DNA of 49,797 bases, from contig JANYBJ010000058.1 of assembly GCA_025360845.1 (NCBI GenBank), positions 1 to 49,797 on the forward strand, read 5' to 3'. The stretch's first letter is position 1, and the number at the start of each line of letters is the position of its first letter. Positions 17,136 through 26,500 of this stretch are shown one piece after another. This DNA comes from a bacterium. GTDB taxonomy: Bacteria; Verrucomicrobiota; Kiritimatiellia; RFP12; UBA1067. The position numbers were made by a program, and so were the translations under genes. The notes under the pieces are model-generated. The model saw only the letters and a program-made list of their open reading frames with translations. It ran no database searches and had not been told where the DNA came from.

Positions 17136-18884
17136 CTAGTCTTTCGGGTTCATTGTATCAGTCTCATGGGTCATTGTATCAGCCTCGCGATTATTGGAGC
17201 TAATTTGAGCCTGATGCAATAGGCCGGGGCCGGGTGAATACAGTGCGCCGGCACCGCGTTTGCCCGTCCCCTTAAGCCACTCTGCCGCAACCAGTTCATT
17301 CAAGAGACGCACAGCCGAAATCCGGCTCATGTTGCAGACCTTCCGAACGTCGCCATTCGTCAGGCTCCCCTTGCGCTGAAGCATGGGCAGGAGTTGGATA
17401 AGCACTTCCGGCATGTCCGTCCGACTCAGCAGAGGCTCCTTGACCTCATACACTCGGCTGCCTTTGTCGGTGGAGCGTACCGCCCCCTTCCGGATCATGT
17501 CCTTGATCGCATTCGAGGCCCCGTAGATATCCGTCTCGATAACCTTCTGGTACTCGCGGCTGGTGAAACGGTCATCATGCGCATGGGCGTAGGCCAGCAT
17601 GCGCTTCTGGTCGCCGGACAATTCCACATCCGCAAACTGCTTCAGCCAGTCCAGCGTGGCACGGTCATAGATCGGCTCGTTGCGCAGGGTCACTTGAATC
17701 ACCGCTCCGCCGATCGCCTCGAATCGCGGCGGATAACAACCGGCCCGCTCCATTGCCTCGAACATGCGCGGAACGCCCTCGCCCAGTTCACGCATGTATC
17801 CCGCTTCGGTGAGCACCCGGACAATCAGCGGGTTCCGTGAGCAATGCATGTGCGCCCGGCGGGTCATCGCTTCGAGCGAAACCGGGGAGGGCAGCAGTCC
17901 GGGGCTGCGGATCTCCATGCGGTCATCGAACATCCAGACCTCGATGCCCAGTCCGCGGATGCTGTAGTCGCGGTGGGCAACCGCATTCACGAGGGCCTCC
18001 TGCCAGGCAAAGGTCGGGTATTCCAGTTTCTCGACAAAGAACAGATCGTGCAGATACTGCCTCTCGCGGATGAACGGCTTGATTGACTCGAAAGCCTTGT
18101 TGAGCAGGACCGCCAGAGGCGCTTCGACCCTGAACCGCTTGGTGATGTTCAACTCCGCGCCGGACTTCCGCTCCTTGCCCTCCCAACGGACAAAGTCTAT
18201 TCCGCACCGCTCATGCCAGCGCCCCGGATCTTTGCCGAACAGAAGCAGCGCGGCCAGGGTGGGGACGGCGTGGCCGTTGCGGCCTTCACAGAGGCGGAAC
18301 CGGGCCAGCGCGTCGCGCGGCGTGCTGCCGGGCGACGCCGTCGCGGCGAAGGTGGCCAGCAACGCCTCGTCCAGATCATCCATCCGTGCGCCTGCGGGAA
18401 ACGTCCGCTCGAAGAGTCCCTGCGCCTTGGCATCTTTCAGCGCTTTGACCTTGTCCTTGTCGAACGGTTCATTGCGGTCACGCACGCGCAACAGACACTT
18501 GCTGTCGGAAAGCAAATGCACATTCGGGCTCCAGTCCGCCTCGAAGTGGAGAAAGACAGTGCCGTCCGGCGCGACAACCTGAGTGGCCTGACACGGCAAG
18601 GGCGGGCTCACATAGTTCCGGTCCTTCGGCACGCCGAGCAGCAGGCGCAACTTGTCTTCGGCAAGGGCAACTCCCGTGGCCGCGCCGCCATCCTCGATAC
18701 CGACCACCAACTCCCCGCCGTCCGCATTCGCCATGGCGCACAGCGTCTCGGCAATATCGCGGGCAATATCCGCCGCCTTGCGCGGCTTGCGTGCGCCGCC
18801 CGAGCGGTCAAGCGCCGACTTCCGTTCGAAGAATTGGCCTTCTTCGGCTGCTTGCCAGCGGGCGATGTTTGTCATTTCCGTCAT
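17136..18884 (-). CDS. AlbA_2/Schlafen-type putative DNA-binding protein with ATPase-like domain
   Basis: 582 residues. The N-terminus (GQFFERKSALD, then IARDIAETLCAMANADGGELVVGIEDGG) matches the AlbA_2 domain, related to the Schlafen core. The middle has an HATPase-like segment with WQEALVNAVAHRDYSIRG, VWMFDDRMEIRSPGLLPSPV and RELGEGVPRMFEAMERAG. Winged-helix sequence follows, with REYQKVIETDIYGASNAIKDMIRKG and RKVCNMSRISAVRLLNELV. The combination suggests a DNA- or RNA-binding regulator or effector. The last codons hold a short duplication (ADTMTHETDTMN). It lies 20 bp after the DUF4276 gene and two bases before the helicase. No strong ribosome-binding site precedes the ATG; a second ATG lies nine bases further in. 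Confidence 0.85.
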   Translation of the reverse strand: MTEMTNIARWQAAEEGQFFERKSALDRSGGARKPRKAADIARDIAETLCAMANADGGELVVGIEDGGAATGVALAEDKLRLLLGVPKDRNYVSPPLPCQATQVVAPDGTVFLHFEADWSPNVHLLSDSKCLLRVRDRNEPFDKDKVKALKDAKAQGLFERTFPAGARMDDLDEALLATFAATASPGSTPRDALARFRLCEGRNGHAVPTLAALLLFGKDPGRWHERCGIDFVRWEGKERKSGAELNITKRFRVEAPLAVLLNKAFESIKPFIRERQYLHDLFFVEKLEYPTFAWQEALVNAVAHRDYSIRGLGIEVWMFDDRMEIRSPGLLPSPVSLEAMTRRAHMHCSRNPLIVRVLTEAGYMRELGEGVPRMFEAMERAGCYPPRFEAIGGAVIQVTLRNEPIYDRATLDWLKQFADVELSGDQKRMLAYAHAHDDRFTSREYQKVIETDIYGASNAIKDMIRKGAVRSTDKGSRVYEVKEPLLSRTDMPEVLIQLLPMLQRKGSLTNGDVRKVCNMSRISAVRLLNELVAAEWLKGTGKRGAGALYSPGPGLLHQAQISSNNREADTMTHETDTMNPKD

Positions 18885-18904
18885 GGTGTTTGTTTGTCCC
18901 GCGC

Positions 18905-19615
18905 CTAACCGAGGTTCAACTTCTCAAGACGCTGCAACCATTCGTCGAAATGGACGCACTTCTCCCGGAGCCTTGGAATGCCTATCTTGCCAACGACCAA
19001 TGGCCCCACAGTCGCCTTACTGCCGTCGTATTCAGGAATCTCAGCGATAATGCGCTTGGATGGAGCCGTCGCCGCGCCGTTGTCAATTAACTCCGGGTTG
19101 CCGCCCTTACGAGCAACCATCTCCACGAGACGCTGAATCTGCGCTGTGTGTTCCATATACTCCCAGTCGAGTTGCCCGGGAGCGGCCAAGATAAGCGCCT
19201 CGAATTCATGAAGTTGGACATATGGGAAGAACCGGGGATCATCCAGCTCTCGTTTGATGTCGGCCTGAAGCGCCGTTTCCAGCATCGCCGTACGACGATA
19301 GGGGTCTGTCTTGCGTACAGCCTCCGCATAACCAGGAAAGTCATTGGGTAACGCGTACAGGTCAAACATCGTCGAGAAACGGGCGTCCAAGTTCTGATCC
19401 GCCTTCATCCAAGCGCAAATATCCCTCTTCACAGTCGCATAGGCACCTGTGCGCCGGAACCCGCCGCGATACTCAGTTCCGGTGCGCCTGTCCTTGCTTG
19501 TCAAGACCGGGCGTGCATCCGCGATGACCGCGTGATCAGCAAGATGGAGACCAAGCACGTCTTTGACGAACCGTTGCTCCGTCTGACCCTCAACGGTAAT
19601 GTGCAATCGAATCAT
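18905..19615 (-). CDS. DUF4276 (RloB/TOPRIM-like) protein
   Basis: 236 residues. The N-terminal strand IRLHITVEGQTEQRFVKDVL carries the conserved Glu, and MFDLYALPNDFPGY supplies an acidic cluster, a layout resembling a TOPRIM nuclease. LHEFEALILAAP is another family motif. DUF4276 proteins usually stand next to an AAA ATPase, as here. I infer a split version of OLD/Gabija-type enzymes, in which ATPase and nuclease are one chain. The ATG overlaps the ATPase stop (ATGA), with CGGAGG six bases ahead, so the two are translationally coupled. Nuclease activity has not been shown by anything in this sequence. Confidence 0.85.
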   Translation of the reverse strand: MIRLHITVEGQTEQRFVKDVLGLHLADHAVIADARPVLTSKDRRTGTEYRGGFRRTGAYATVKRDICAWMKADQNLDARFSTMFDLYALPNDFPGYAEAVRKTDPYRRTAMLETALQADIKRELDDPRFFPYVQLHEFEALILAAPGQLDWEYMEHTAQIQRLVEMVARKGGNPELIDNGAATAPSKRIIAEIPEYDGSKATVGPLVVGKIGIPRLREKCVHFDEWLQRLEKLNLG

Positions 19616-20733
19616 GGCTGACCTCCGAGCACATTCTTTTCCCAAAGTTCACTCAGACAGTAATGATCCAGCCAATCAGACAACTTTGCCGGTTCGATAC
19701 GACGGAAGACGCTTCGTGGTTTCGCCGTGTCCCGTTCGACGATCACGACTTGGTCGGCGGAGAATTCGTCAACCAGTCGAGGTGACTGAGTGGCAAGAAT
19801 CACCTGCGTCTGTACCGCAGCCGTCTTGACCATGCCCGCCAGCGCGGCAATCGCGGACGGGTGCAAACCTAACTCCGGCTCGTCCACGATGATGACTTTC
19901 GGCCGCGTGTCCGGCGGCTGCAGGAAGAGAGCGGCTAATGCCATGAAGCGTAACGACCCGTCCGATAGCTGGTGCGGCCCGAACAGGTGCTCCGATCCTT
20001 TTTCGCGCCAGTTCAAGCGCACATACTTATCGTTCTCGGGCAGCGTTTGAAGATCGAAGTCGCCAAATTGCGGAACCATTTGGCTGATGTGCCGGATGAT
20101 GCGCTCGTAGTACTTCTCGCCGCCTGAACGGTTCTTCAACCCGCGCAGGAAGGCGGCCAAGTTCCCGCCGTCGCTCCTCAGATAGCGAGCATCATCGGTA
20201 TAGCCTTCTGTGCGAATTTTTGCCGTCGCCGAGGTGTCATGAAATTGAAAGACCTTGCACGCCGACAGAAGAGACAGCACGACGCCACACGTCTTGTCGC
20301 CCACCTTGGCACAGTCGGACAGTTGCGATTCCTTGCTCCCGCCGCCTAGTTGACGCACCTGCGGGTTCTGCCGACCGGTCGCGTGATAGGTCACAGTCTC
20401 GTCTTGGAAATAGAGCCGGTTTGTCGCGTCGCGTCGCAAGGTGAAGGCGTACTCGTCCTTGGCGGCTTCATCCTCGAACTGGAGCCGGGCGGAAATCGTC
20501 GTGGTCGTCTTAGAGCCGAAATAGAGCAACGAATCCGCAAATCCCTGATCGGCCACATAGTTCTGCAGCCCGCCGGAGGTCATGTAGTTAACCATCCGCA
20601 GGAACGAAACGAGGTTGCTCTTGCCGGCGCCATTTGCACCAAGCAATACGGTCACAGCGCCAATGTCAATGGATTGGCCCTCGCCGTCTACCGACTTGAA
20701 CCCGTGAAGCTCAAGCCTCGTGAGTTTTGCCAT
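19612..20733 (-). CDS. AAA family (OLD/RecF-like) ATPase
   Basis: 373 residues of an ABC-like ATPase. The N-terminus reads LTRLELHGFKSV, then Walker A GANGAGKS at 32-39. The signature-like LSDGSLRFMALAALFL precedes Walker B VIIVDEPELGLHPSAI, and the switch motif is ATQSPRLVDEF. No TOPRIM domain is fused; the following DUF4276 gene probably provides it, through an ATGA overlap. AAGGAGAG five bases before the ATG at 20733 decides the start. A 76-bp gap separates it from the TPR gene upstream. Proteins of this group act as DNA-end or phage sensors in defence systems. Confidence 0.9.
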   Translation of the reverse strand: MAKLTRLELHGFKSVDGEGQSIDIGAVTVLLGANGAGKSNLVSFLRMVNYMTSGGLQNYVADQGFADSLLYFGSKTTTTISARLQFEDEAAKDEYAFTLRRDATNRLYFQDETVTYHATGRQNPQVRQLGGGSKESQLSDCAKVGDKTCGVVLSLLSACKVFQFHDTSATAKIRTEGYTDDARYLRSDGGNLAAFLRGLKNRSGGEKYYERIIRHISQMVPQFGDFDLQTLPENDKYVRLNWREKGSEHLFGPHQLSDGSLRFMALAALFLQPPDTRPKVIIVDEPELGLHPSAIAALAGMVKTAAVQTQVILATQSPRLVDEFSADQVVIVERDTAKPRSVFRRIEPAKLSDWLDHYCLSELWEKNVLGGQP

Positions 20734-20809
20734 TTTTCTCTCCTTGAAATAGCGTCCGTTTCGACAACACGTTGCAAGCCGCAACTCCGGTTATTCTTGC
20801 GTTTCACCC

Positions 20810-21631
20810 TCACTTCGCACACTGACCGATGAGCCAGGCATGCGCCTCAGGATGTCTCTTCCATGCCGGTTTGAGGATCTCCCAAGCGATCGCAGCCTCT
20901 TCGGGGCTTCCCATGCTGTACGAGCCCGGCATTTTCTTCGGCAGTTTTTTGAGCCCGGCGAAATACGTTTCGGCATGGGCGTTCTGCTTTCGCGCGGCCG
21001 CGAGAGCCTGAAGCGCGCCGCCGGTGTCACCGGCCAAGTAACGTTCCATGACGTAGGCCCATGCGAACATCGCGCAGTGCGCCCGCTCATCATAGTCGCG
21101 GAGAAGCCGGTTCGCGCCGTCGAGGTTGTTCAGCGCCAAGTAGAGCGCCATGAGACCGTAACGCACGCCAAGATTGTCATTCGGGCAGAGTTCGAGCATA
21201 CCCTCATGTTCGGCCACAGACTCCTCCAGCCGCCCGGTTTCCATCAGGCGGAAGGCCAGCCGTGCCCGCGCCCGCATGTAGGGCCTCGTTTCCAAAAGGC
21301 CCCAGAAGATGCCCTTTGCTTCCCGAAACACCTTCTTGCCGAGGTTCTTCTCGCCCAACGCGATCAGGCGGCGGAGAAACGCGATTTCCTCGTCACCCTC
21401 AAGCTGTTCGAAGCGCATCAGCCCCAGCCAGGCGTCCACGTTACGCGGGTCGAGTTCGACCGCCTTTGTCAGCAGTGTACAGGCCTCGTCGCTGTCCGCC
21501 GCCTCCCAAGAGTCGAAGACCAGATCATCCGCCTCTCTCACTCTGCGTTTTATGACAGAGCCCGTCAGTCGCTCCATCCGCTGCGGGAGTGCTTCGGAGC
21601 CCACGGGTTTGTCGTTAAGTTTAGCTGTCAT
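20810..21631 (-). CDS. TPR-rich protein coupled to AIPR gene
   Basis: 273 residues, mostly helical, with TPR-like pairs: EACTLLTKAVELDPRNVDAW, RLAFRLMETGRLEESVAEHE, and GLMALYLALNNLDGANRLL. There is no signal peptide, so it is cytoplasmic. The ATG overlaps the AIPR stop (ATGA), which links its dose to AIPR. A scaffold or sensor role in the defence operon is a reasonable guess. I do not recognise a more specific family. Confidence 0.8.
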   Translation of the reverse strand: MTAKLNDKPVGSEALPQRMERLTGSVIKRRVREADDLVFDSWEAADSDEACTLLTKAVELDPRNVDAWLGLMRFEQLEGDEEIAFLRRLIALGEKNLGKKVFREAKGIFWGLLETRPYMRARARLAFRLMETGRLEESVAEHEGMLELCPNDNLGVRYGLMALYLALNNLDGANRLLRDYDERAHCAMFAWAYVMERYLAGDTGGALQALAAARKQNAHAETYFAGLKKLPKKMPGSYSMGSPEEAAIAWEILKPAWKRHPEAHAWLIGQCAK

Positions 21632-23517
21632 GTCTTCTCCGGCGTTTGACCGCTCCGCTCATCGACCAATGTTGCAAACGCCGTGTTCTTAAGCGCGGCG
21701 TCCTCGTTGCCGCCCTCTTTGGCCAGATATTCCTTGAGCGCGGCTTCAAACACGCCTCGTGCAGCCGTAAAACCTGTGTTTCCGATCATAGATACGGACT
21801 CGATCACCTTTTTGGAAACGCAAGGCTTCCTCTCCTCGTCCTTTACTTTTGCGACAATATCCAGAACCTGTGACTCATTTTGCCGGAAGATGATGCGTGC
21901 CAGATAGTATGCGCCCTTTTTCAGCGGACCGCGCTCCTGCTTGGGCACTTTGGCAATGTTCGTACGGCAGGTCTCTTCGAGACAACGCGCTGCAAGAATC
22001 TCCAAAGCGCGCGCGCTGGCGGCGGTACCGGGTTCAAATCCCTCCGGAAGCGGTCCCACCGACGATTCCGAATCGGGTTCACGAAGGTTGAACACGCGGT
22101 AGTAATCCTCGCCTTCTCGGAAGAACTCGCGGCGACTGAGCGAATTGCGCAGTTTGGAGCACTTGCCATCGATAATCCCAAGAAAGGCCATAGCGGCTTG
22201 TTCCTTAGAAAAGATCATTTGATAGCCATGCCCGGGCGGCGTCTCACCTTCTTTTCGCTCATAACCGATGCCGTATTCCTGATAGACCTGCTGAATGGCG
22301 CACTGCGTCGTATCGTTCGAGACCAGATCTTCCGGCCTGATCGCATTCTGCGAGTTCGTCGCTATGATCAGCGCGTCGTGAAAGGGTTTGTTTGCCGGGT
22401 CGATCTGGTAGATGCGAACCATGACGTTCGAATTACCTTGAAAACGATCTTTAAGGTCGGGCGAGTACTTGGCGTGATAAAGGGCGTTGACCGTCTGGCA
22501 ACCGTTGATGATCTGCATCCCCGTCAGCCGTACGCGCACCTTACCCTTACTGGCTGGCAGATCCACGCGGACGTCCTCGGCCGTCATGCTCACTCCATTG
22601 TTCATGTAGCCGAACCAGACGCTCTCGTTGCTCGTAATCGTCTTGATGATCCTCTGGTTCACATCCTTGCCAGTACCAAGGAAGAGCCGGACATTTTTCT
22701 CGAACAACTCGTTGTTGCTGTATCGGTCTACAAGCCGGATCAACTGATTCACGTTCACAAAGCCGACCAGCACTTTCAGAGGCATCCCGTTAGGATTGGC
22801 GCCGATGTCATGCAACAGAAACGACTCGTTGCCCCATTCGTGGTTCACCTCCAGCGTTTCCGCCTGAATCGGCACACGCCCGTGAAAGCAAAGGCTGTAG
22901 ATGTCAGTGCCACCATAGGTCTCGAATGTGAAACCGTACGCCTGCCGGTCATGCGCGAAGATGTCGCGTATTTCCTGCACCTTGCCGGAGTCGGTGGGCG
23001 AGACGTTCTGTCCGTTGACAATGTAATAGCACTGGATGCGCGGCCGGGCGCGTTTGTTTGCTGACAGGGCCGCGTCAAACGCCTCGCGAACTTCCTTGTA
23101 GGCCTCCAGCGTCTTGTCATCTTGAAGGTCGCCATGCAGAAAGACAGCGTTCATGCGAGTAACAAAATGGTGCAGTTCTTTGGTCGAAATGCCACCGGTA
23201 TAGTCCTCCTTCCACTTGAACTGAAAGAGCTTGAGTTGCACTTCGTCGTCCTGATCCAGAATCAGGTAGGCGTCCAAAAGCTCTTCCGCCTTCCCCGTTC
23301 TGTTGTGATCCACATGCTGCAAACGCTCGAGCAATTCATCGTCATAGAGATACGTGATCTTCTGAACGGCCAGATACTCGAAAAGCTGTTTGCAGTCCGT
23401 CCGCACAATCCCTGCCGACGGGTTCCGATCCGCAAAGTGGCCCATCTTCTCTTTCAAGAAGGCGATCTGATCAGCGTTGAGTCGTTGTTCGTTGGTTGTC
23501 TTAGTGGGGTTCGGCAT
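21628..23517 (-). CDS. AIPR family (abortive infection phage resistance) protein
   Basis: 629 residues from the ATG at 23517, which has GGAGG six bases before it. The AIPR core shows KNVRLFLG, ESVWFGYMNNGVSMTAEDV, MQIINGCQTVNALYHA and IIATNSQNAI, all typical of PF10592. The N-terminal 110 residues contain LLDAYLILD followed by LFQFKWKE, that is Asp82 and Gln99-x-Lys101. This resembles the D...QxK pattern of Mrr-like PD-(D/E)xK nucleases often found at the front of AIPR proteins. The protein may therefore cleave nucleic acid during abortive infection. It follows the methyltransferase gene by 40 bp. Confidence 0.88.
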   Translation of the reverse strand: MPNPTKTTNEQRLNADQIAFLKEKMGHFADRNPSAGIVRTDCKQLFEYLAVQKITYLYDDELLERLQHVDHNRTGKAEELLDAYLILDQDDEVQLKLFQFKWKEDYTGGISTKELHHFVTRMNAVFLHGDLQDDKTLEAYKEVREAFDAALSANKRARPRIQCYYIVNGQNVSPTDSGKVQEIRDIFAHDRQAYGFTFETYGGTDIYSLCFHGRVPIQAETLEVNHEWGNESFLLHDIGANPNGMPLKVLVGFVNVNQLIRLVDRYSNNELFEKNVRLFLGTGKDVNQRIIKTITSNESVWFGYMNNGVSMTAEDVRVDLPASKGKVRVRLTGMQIINGCQTVNALYHAKYSPDLKDRFQGNSNVMVRIYQIDPANKPFHDALIIATNSQNAIRPEDLVSNDTTQCAIQQVYQEYGIGYERKEGETPPGHGYQMIFSKEQAAMAFLGIIDGKCSKLRNSLSRREFFREGEDYYRVFNLREPDSESSVGPLPEGFEPGTAASARALEILAARCLEETCRTNIAKVPKQERGPLKKGAYYLARIIFRQNESQVLDIVAKVKDEERKPCVSKKVIESVSMIGNTGFTAARGVFEAALKEYLAKEGGNEDAALKNTAFATLVDERSGQTPEKT

Positions 23518-23557
23518 GATAGCCTCCATTTCTTAATGCAAATCTGTTGCTGACGGC

Positions 23558-26500
23558 TTACGTCTCGCTTTGCTTGTCCTGCGGAGCCTCGCATGAAGCG
23601 CCCTCCACAATCCGGATCTCCTCTTCCGTCAGCCCGTACAGCCGGTACACGATCTCGTCGATCTCCCGATCCATCGCAGAAGTATCCGCCGCCGGATCAG
23701 AGGCCTTCGCGTCGAGAATGCGGGTGACGAGAACCGTTAGTTGGTCCTTTGATCGCTCTGGGACATCATGTGGAAAAGGTAAACCGAGGAGATCTGTGAT
23801 GGTCACCTGTGGAAAATCGTCTTTGTTTGCTTGGCTAACAGAATCGATGTAGAGACGGGAAAAGAGGGCGCTGTTTAAGAATGCTAAGACACACTTAAGT
23901 GGCATATCACCTGTCTTAGCAAGAACTGTATAGAGATTCTTGTTCGTTATAAATGACTCCTCTACACACATGGCCATCAGGCGTTGCCTGCGATTGACCA
24001 ATCGTCTGAGTAATATACGATCCCCCTGGAACCATTTGTCTTCCTTGGGATACTCTTTCATCTTCTGGCCAAGCTCTACCCAGTGAGGCATAGCCGCACG
24101 TATTTCATATCGATAGACATCCCCTTCAAAGTATCTAAAAGAAGTACTGTCCGTTTTTCGTTCGGTTAAGATGCAAGGGTCGAACAGAACTCCACGACGC
24201 ATTTCCACAACATCAGCCAGTGTCCTCTTACACATGGACCGGATAGTTTGATGTAGTTGAAGTCCTGCCTCCGACAAGACAAGCTTCCGATTCGGCATGC
24301 TCTCCCATGCAGATTGAATGATTTCCTGCCAAGGGCTAGGGCGAAACTCACCAACCTCACTCTTTTTCGCATACGAGAAGACCCGTGATCGATGGTCTTG
24401 TTTTGGAGACTCCTTTGTGATGACATATACCACGTTATCGACATATGCCGCTGAAAATATGTCAAACGGAAGCGCAATCACCTGCCAAAATGTCTGCCGT
24501 AACATCTCTTCACGCAGCAAATGATAAGCCGGGCCGCCCAGCCAAGCCGAGGGTACAATATAGGATTCACAACCACGATCCTTCAGCAAGCCAAGACCGT
24601 TTAACATGAAAGCCACATATGCGTCCTTCGTGGCACCAAAGGCTGGGCAGTTGTGACTCAGTTGTGTCTGAACTTTCTCTGCCAGTATCCTGCCATACGG
24701 CGGATTACCGATCACCACGTCGAAACCGTCCCGCACGCCGAACATCCATTCGGGATCGAAGAACGGGGAGGAGGCGTTCTGGTCATAAGGGTCCCAGGCA
24801 GCGAGTTGGCGGGACCAGGCCGCGGACAGCCCGGCGTCCCCAAGCAGAGCGGACATGTCCGCCCGTAAGGCGCGGTCTTGCTCGCGGCACTTGGCCTTGC
24901 TGGCCGTCGTCCGGGCCGTGAAATGGCGGTGGCGCACATCCGTCAAACGCTTGCGCAGCTCTCTCAGTTTCTCGTGGGCCGCCGCATCTTCGGTCAGCAA
25001 GTCTCCCTGCACCTCCTGCTTCTCAATGCCGATCAGCGTATTGGCCGCGACGAACTTGGTCTCCAGATTCGGCAGGGCGCGGATGCCGCGGTTCGGCGCG
25101 GCGGGGTTGATCTTCTGATCCACAATGAGCGAGATGAAGAAACGCATCTTGGCGATCTGTACCGCAATAGGCTGGATGTCCACGCCGTAGATGCAGTTCT
25201 CGATCAGGAAGAGCTTGCGGCCGTAGTTGTCGGTGTTGTCGCGGAAAATCCGCTCCGCCTCTTCGCGCATGACCGCGTCATCGAGCTTGGCGATCTGCTT
25301 GGCCTTCCACTTCTCGTTGTCCGGATCGAGTTTGCCGAGCACCTGCACCAGCTTGTGCAAGAGGCCCATCGGGAACGCGCCCGAACCCACGGCCGGATCC
25401 AAGGCTTTGAGGTTGTCGATGGCGTCAAGCAAACGCTCGGTCTCGTCTTCATTGAACTCGGGCAGACTCTCGTCATAGGCCAGCAACGCGCGAATGCGCG
25501 ACTCGTTTTCCAGTGTCACGCGCTCTGGAGCTTTCGTCTTACTTTGGGCCGACACGGAAGTCGCCGACCCTCCAGATTCGCGTCCATTGGCGTGTATTCG
25601 CGGTTCAAGCTTGCCCTTCAGATACACAGCCAGCGATTCATCCACCATGTAGTCCACGATTTCACGCGGAGTATAGAACGAGCCAGTGGCCTTGCGCGCC
25701 GTAGTGCCGGTCTCGGGGTTGTAGGCCGCCAGCAGGTTTTCGAACACCTTGCCGCTCATCTCCGGATCAAGGGCGACCTCTTGGTCGAAAGGCGTGTTCT
25801 CCTCGATCGTAAACTTGTAGCGGCTCAGCGTGTCGATCAATCCGCGGACCCGCACTTTCTTGAATTTCTTGTCGCCGTAATCCGCACTTAGGTCCACTTC
25901 CTGTTCCGGGCCGAAAAACAGGTAATCTGGCACAGTCGGCTGGCTGTCGGCACGGTCGGAGAAACCGTCGATCCGCAGATAGCGCGGTTTGGCGCCCTCG
26001 CCAAAATCCCTGTCCAGGCATTCGAACAGGCCGCCGTTCAGAAATGGGATGTCCTTGAACAACGCCAGCGCCGACTTGGGATCGCGGTAGCACGTCTTGT
26101 GGCGGTAAAGGTTATGCGCCATGAGATTCTGGCCTTCGCGCCGCCAACCGCGCTGCTCCATCTCCGTGTTCAGCGTGGCGAAAAAGAGGTTCTGGAGGAT
26201 CGCTCGGTAAAACACTGATGCCGTGTCAGCGGGCGTGTCCGGCGCGAAGCCGTCGAGCCATTCCGCCAGCCGCCGCCGCTCGAACAGCGCATCGGGAATC
26301 AGGCCCTTCTCTCGGATGAACCAACAGAAGATCAGCCGCGTGATGAGCCGGATGACGCTGATGTGATCGAGCCCGTCATCCTCCTTCCACGCACCCTCGG
26401 GAAACGCGGAGTGTTTGAGCGCCCAGAAATACCAATTGGCGATTTCACGGTAAAAGTCCTTCGTGACCCGCTCGACATCGAAGGCTTCGTCATGATGATG

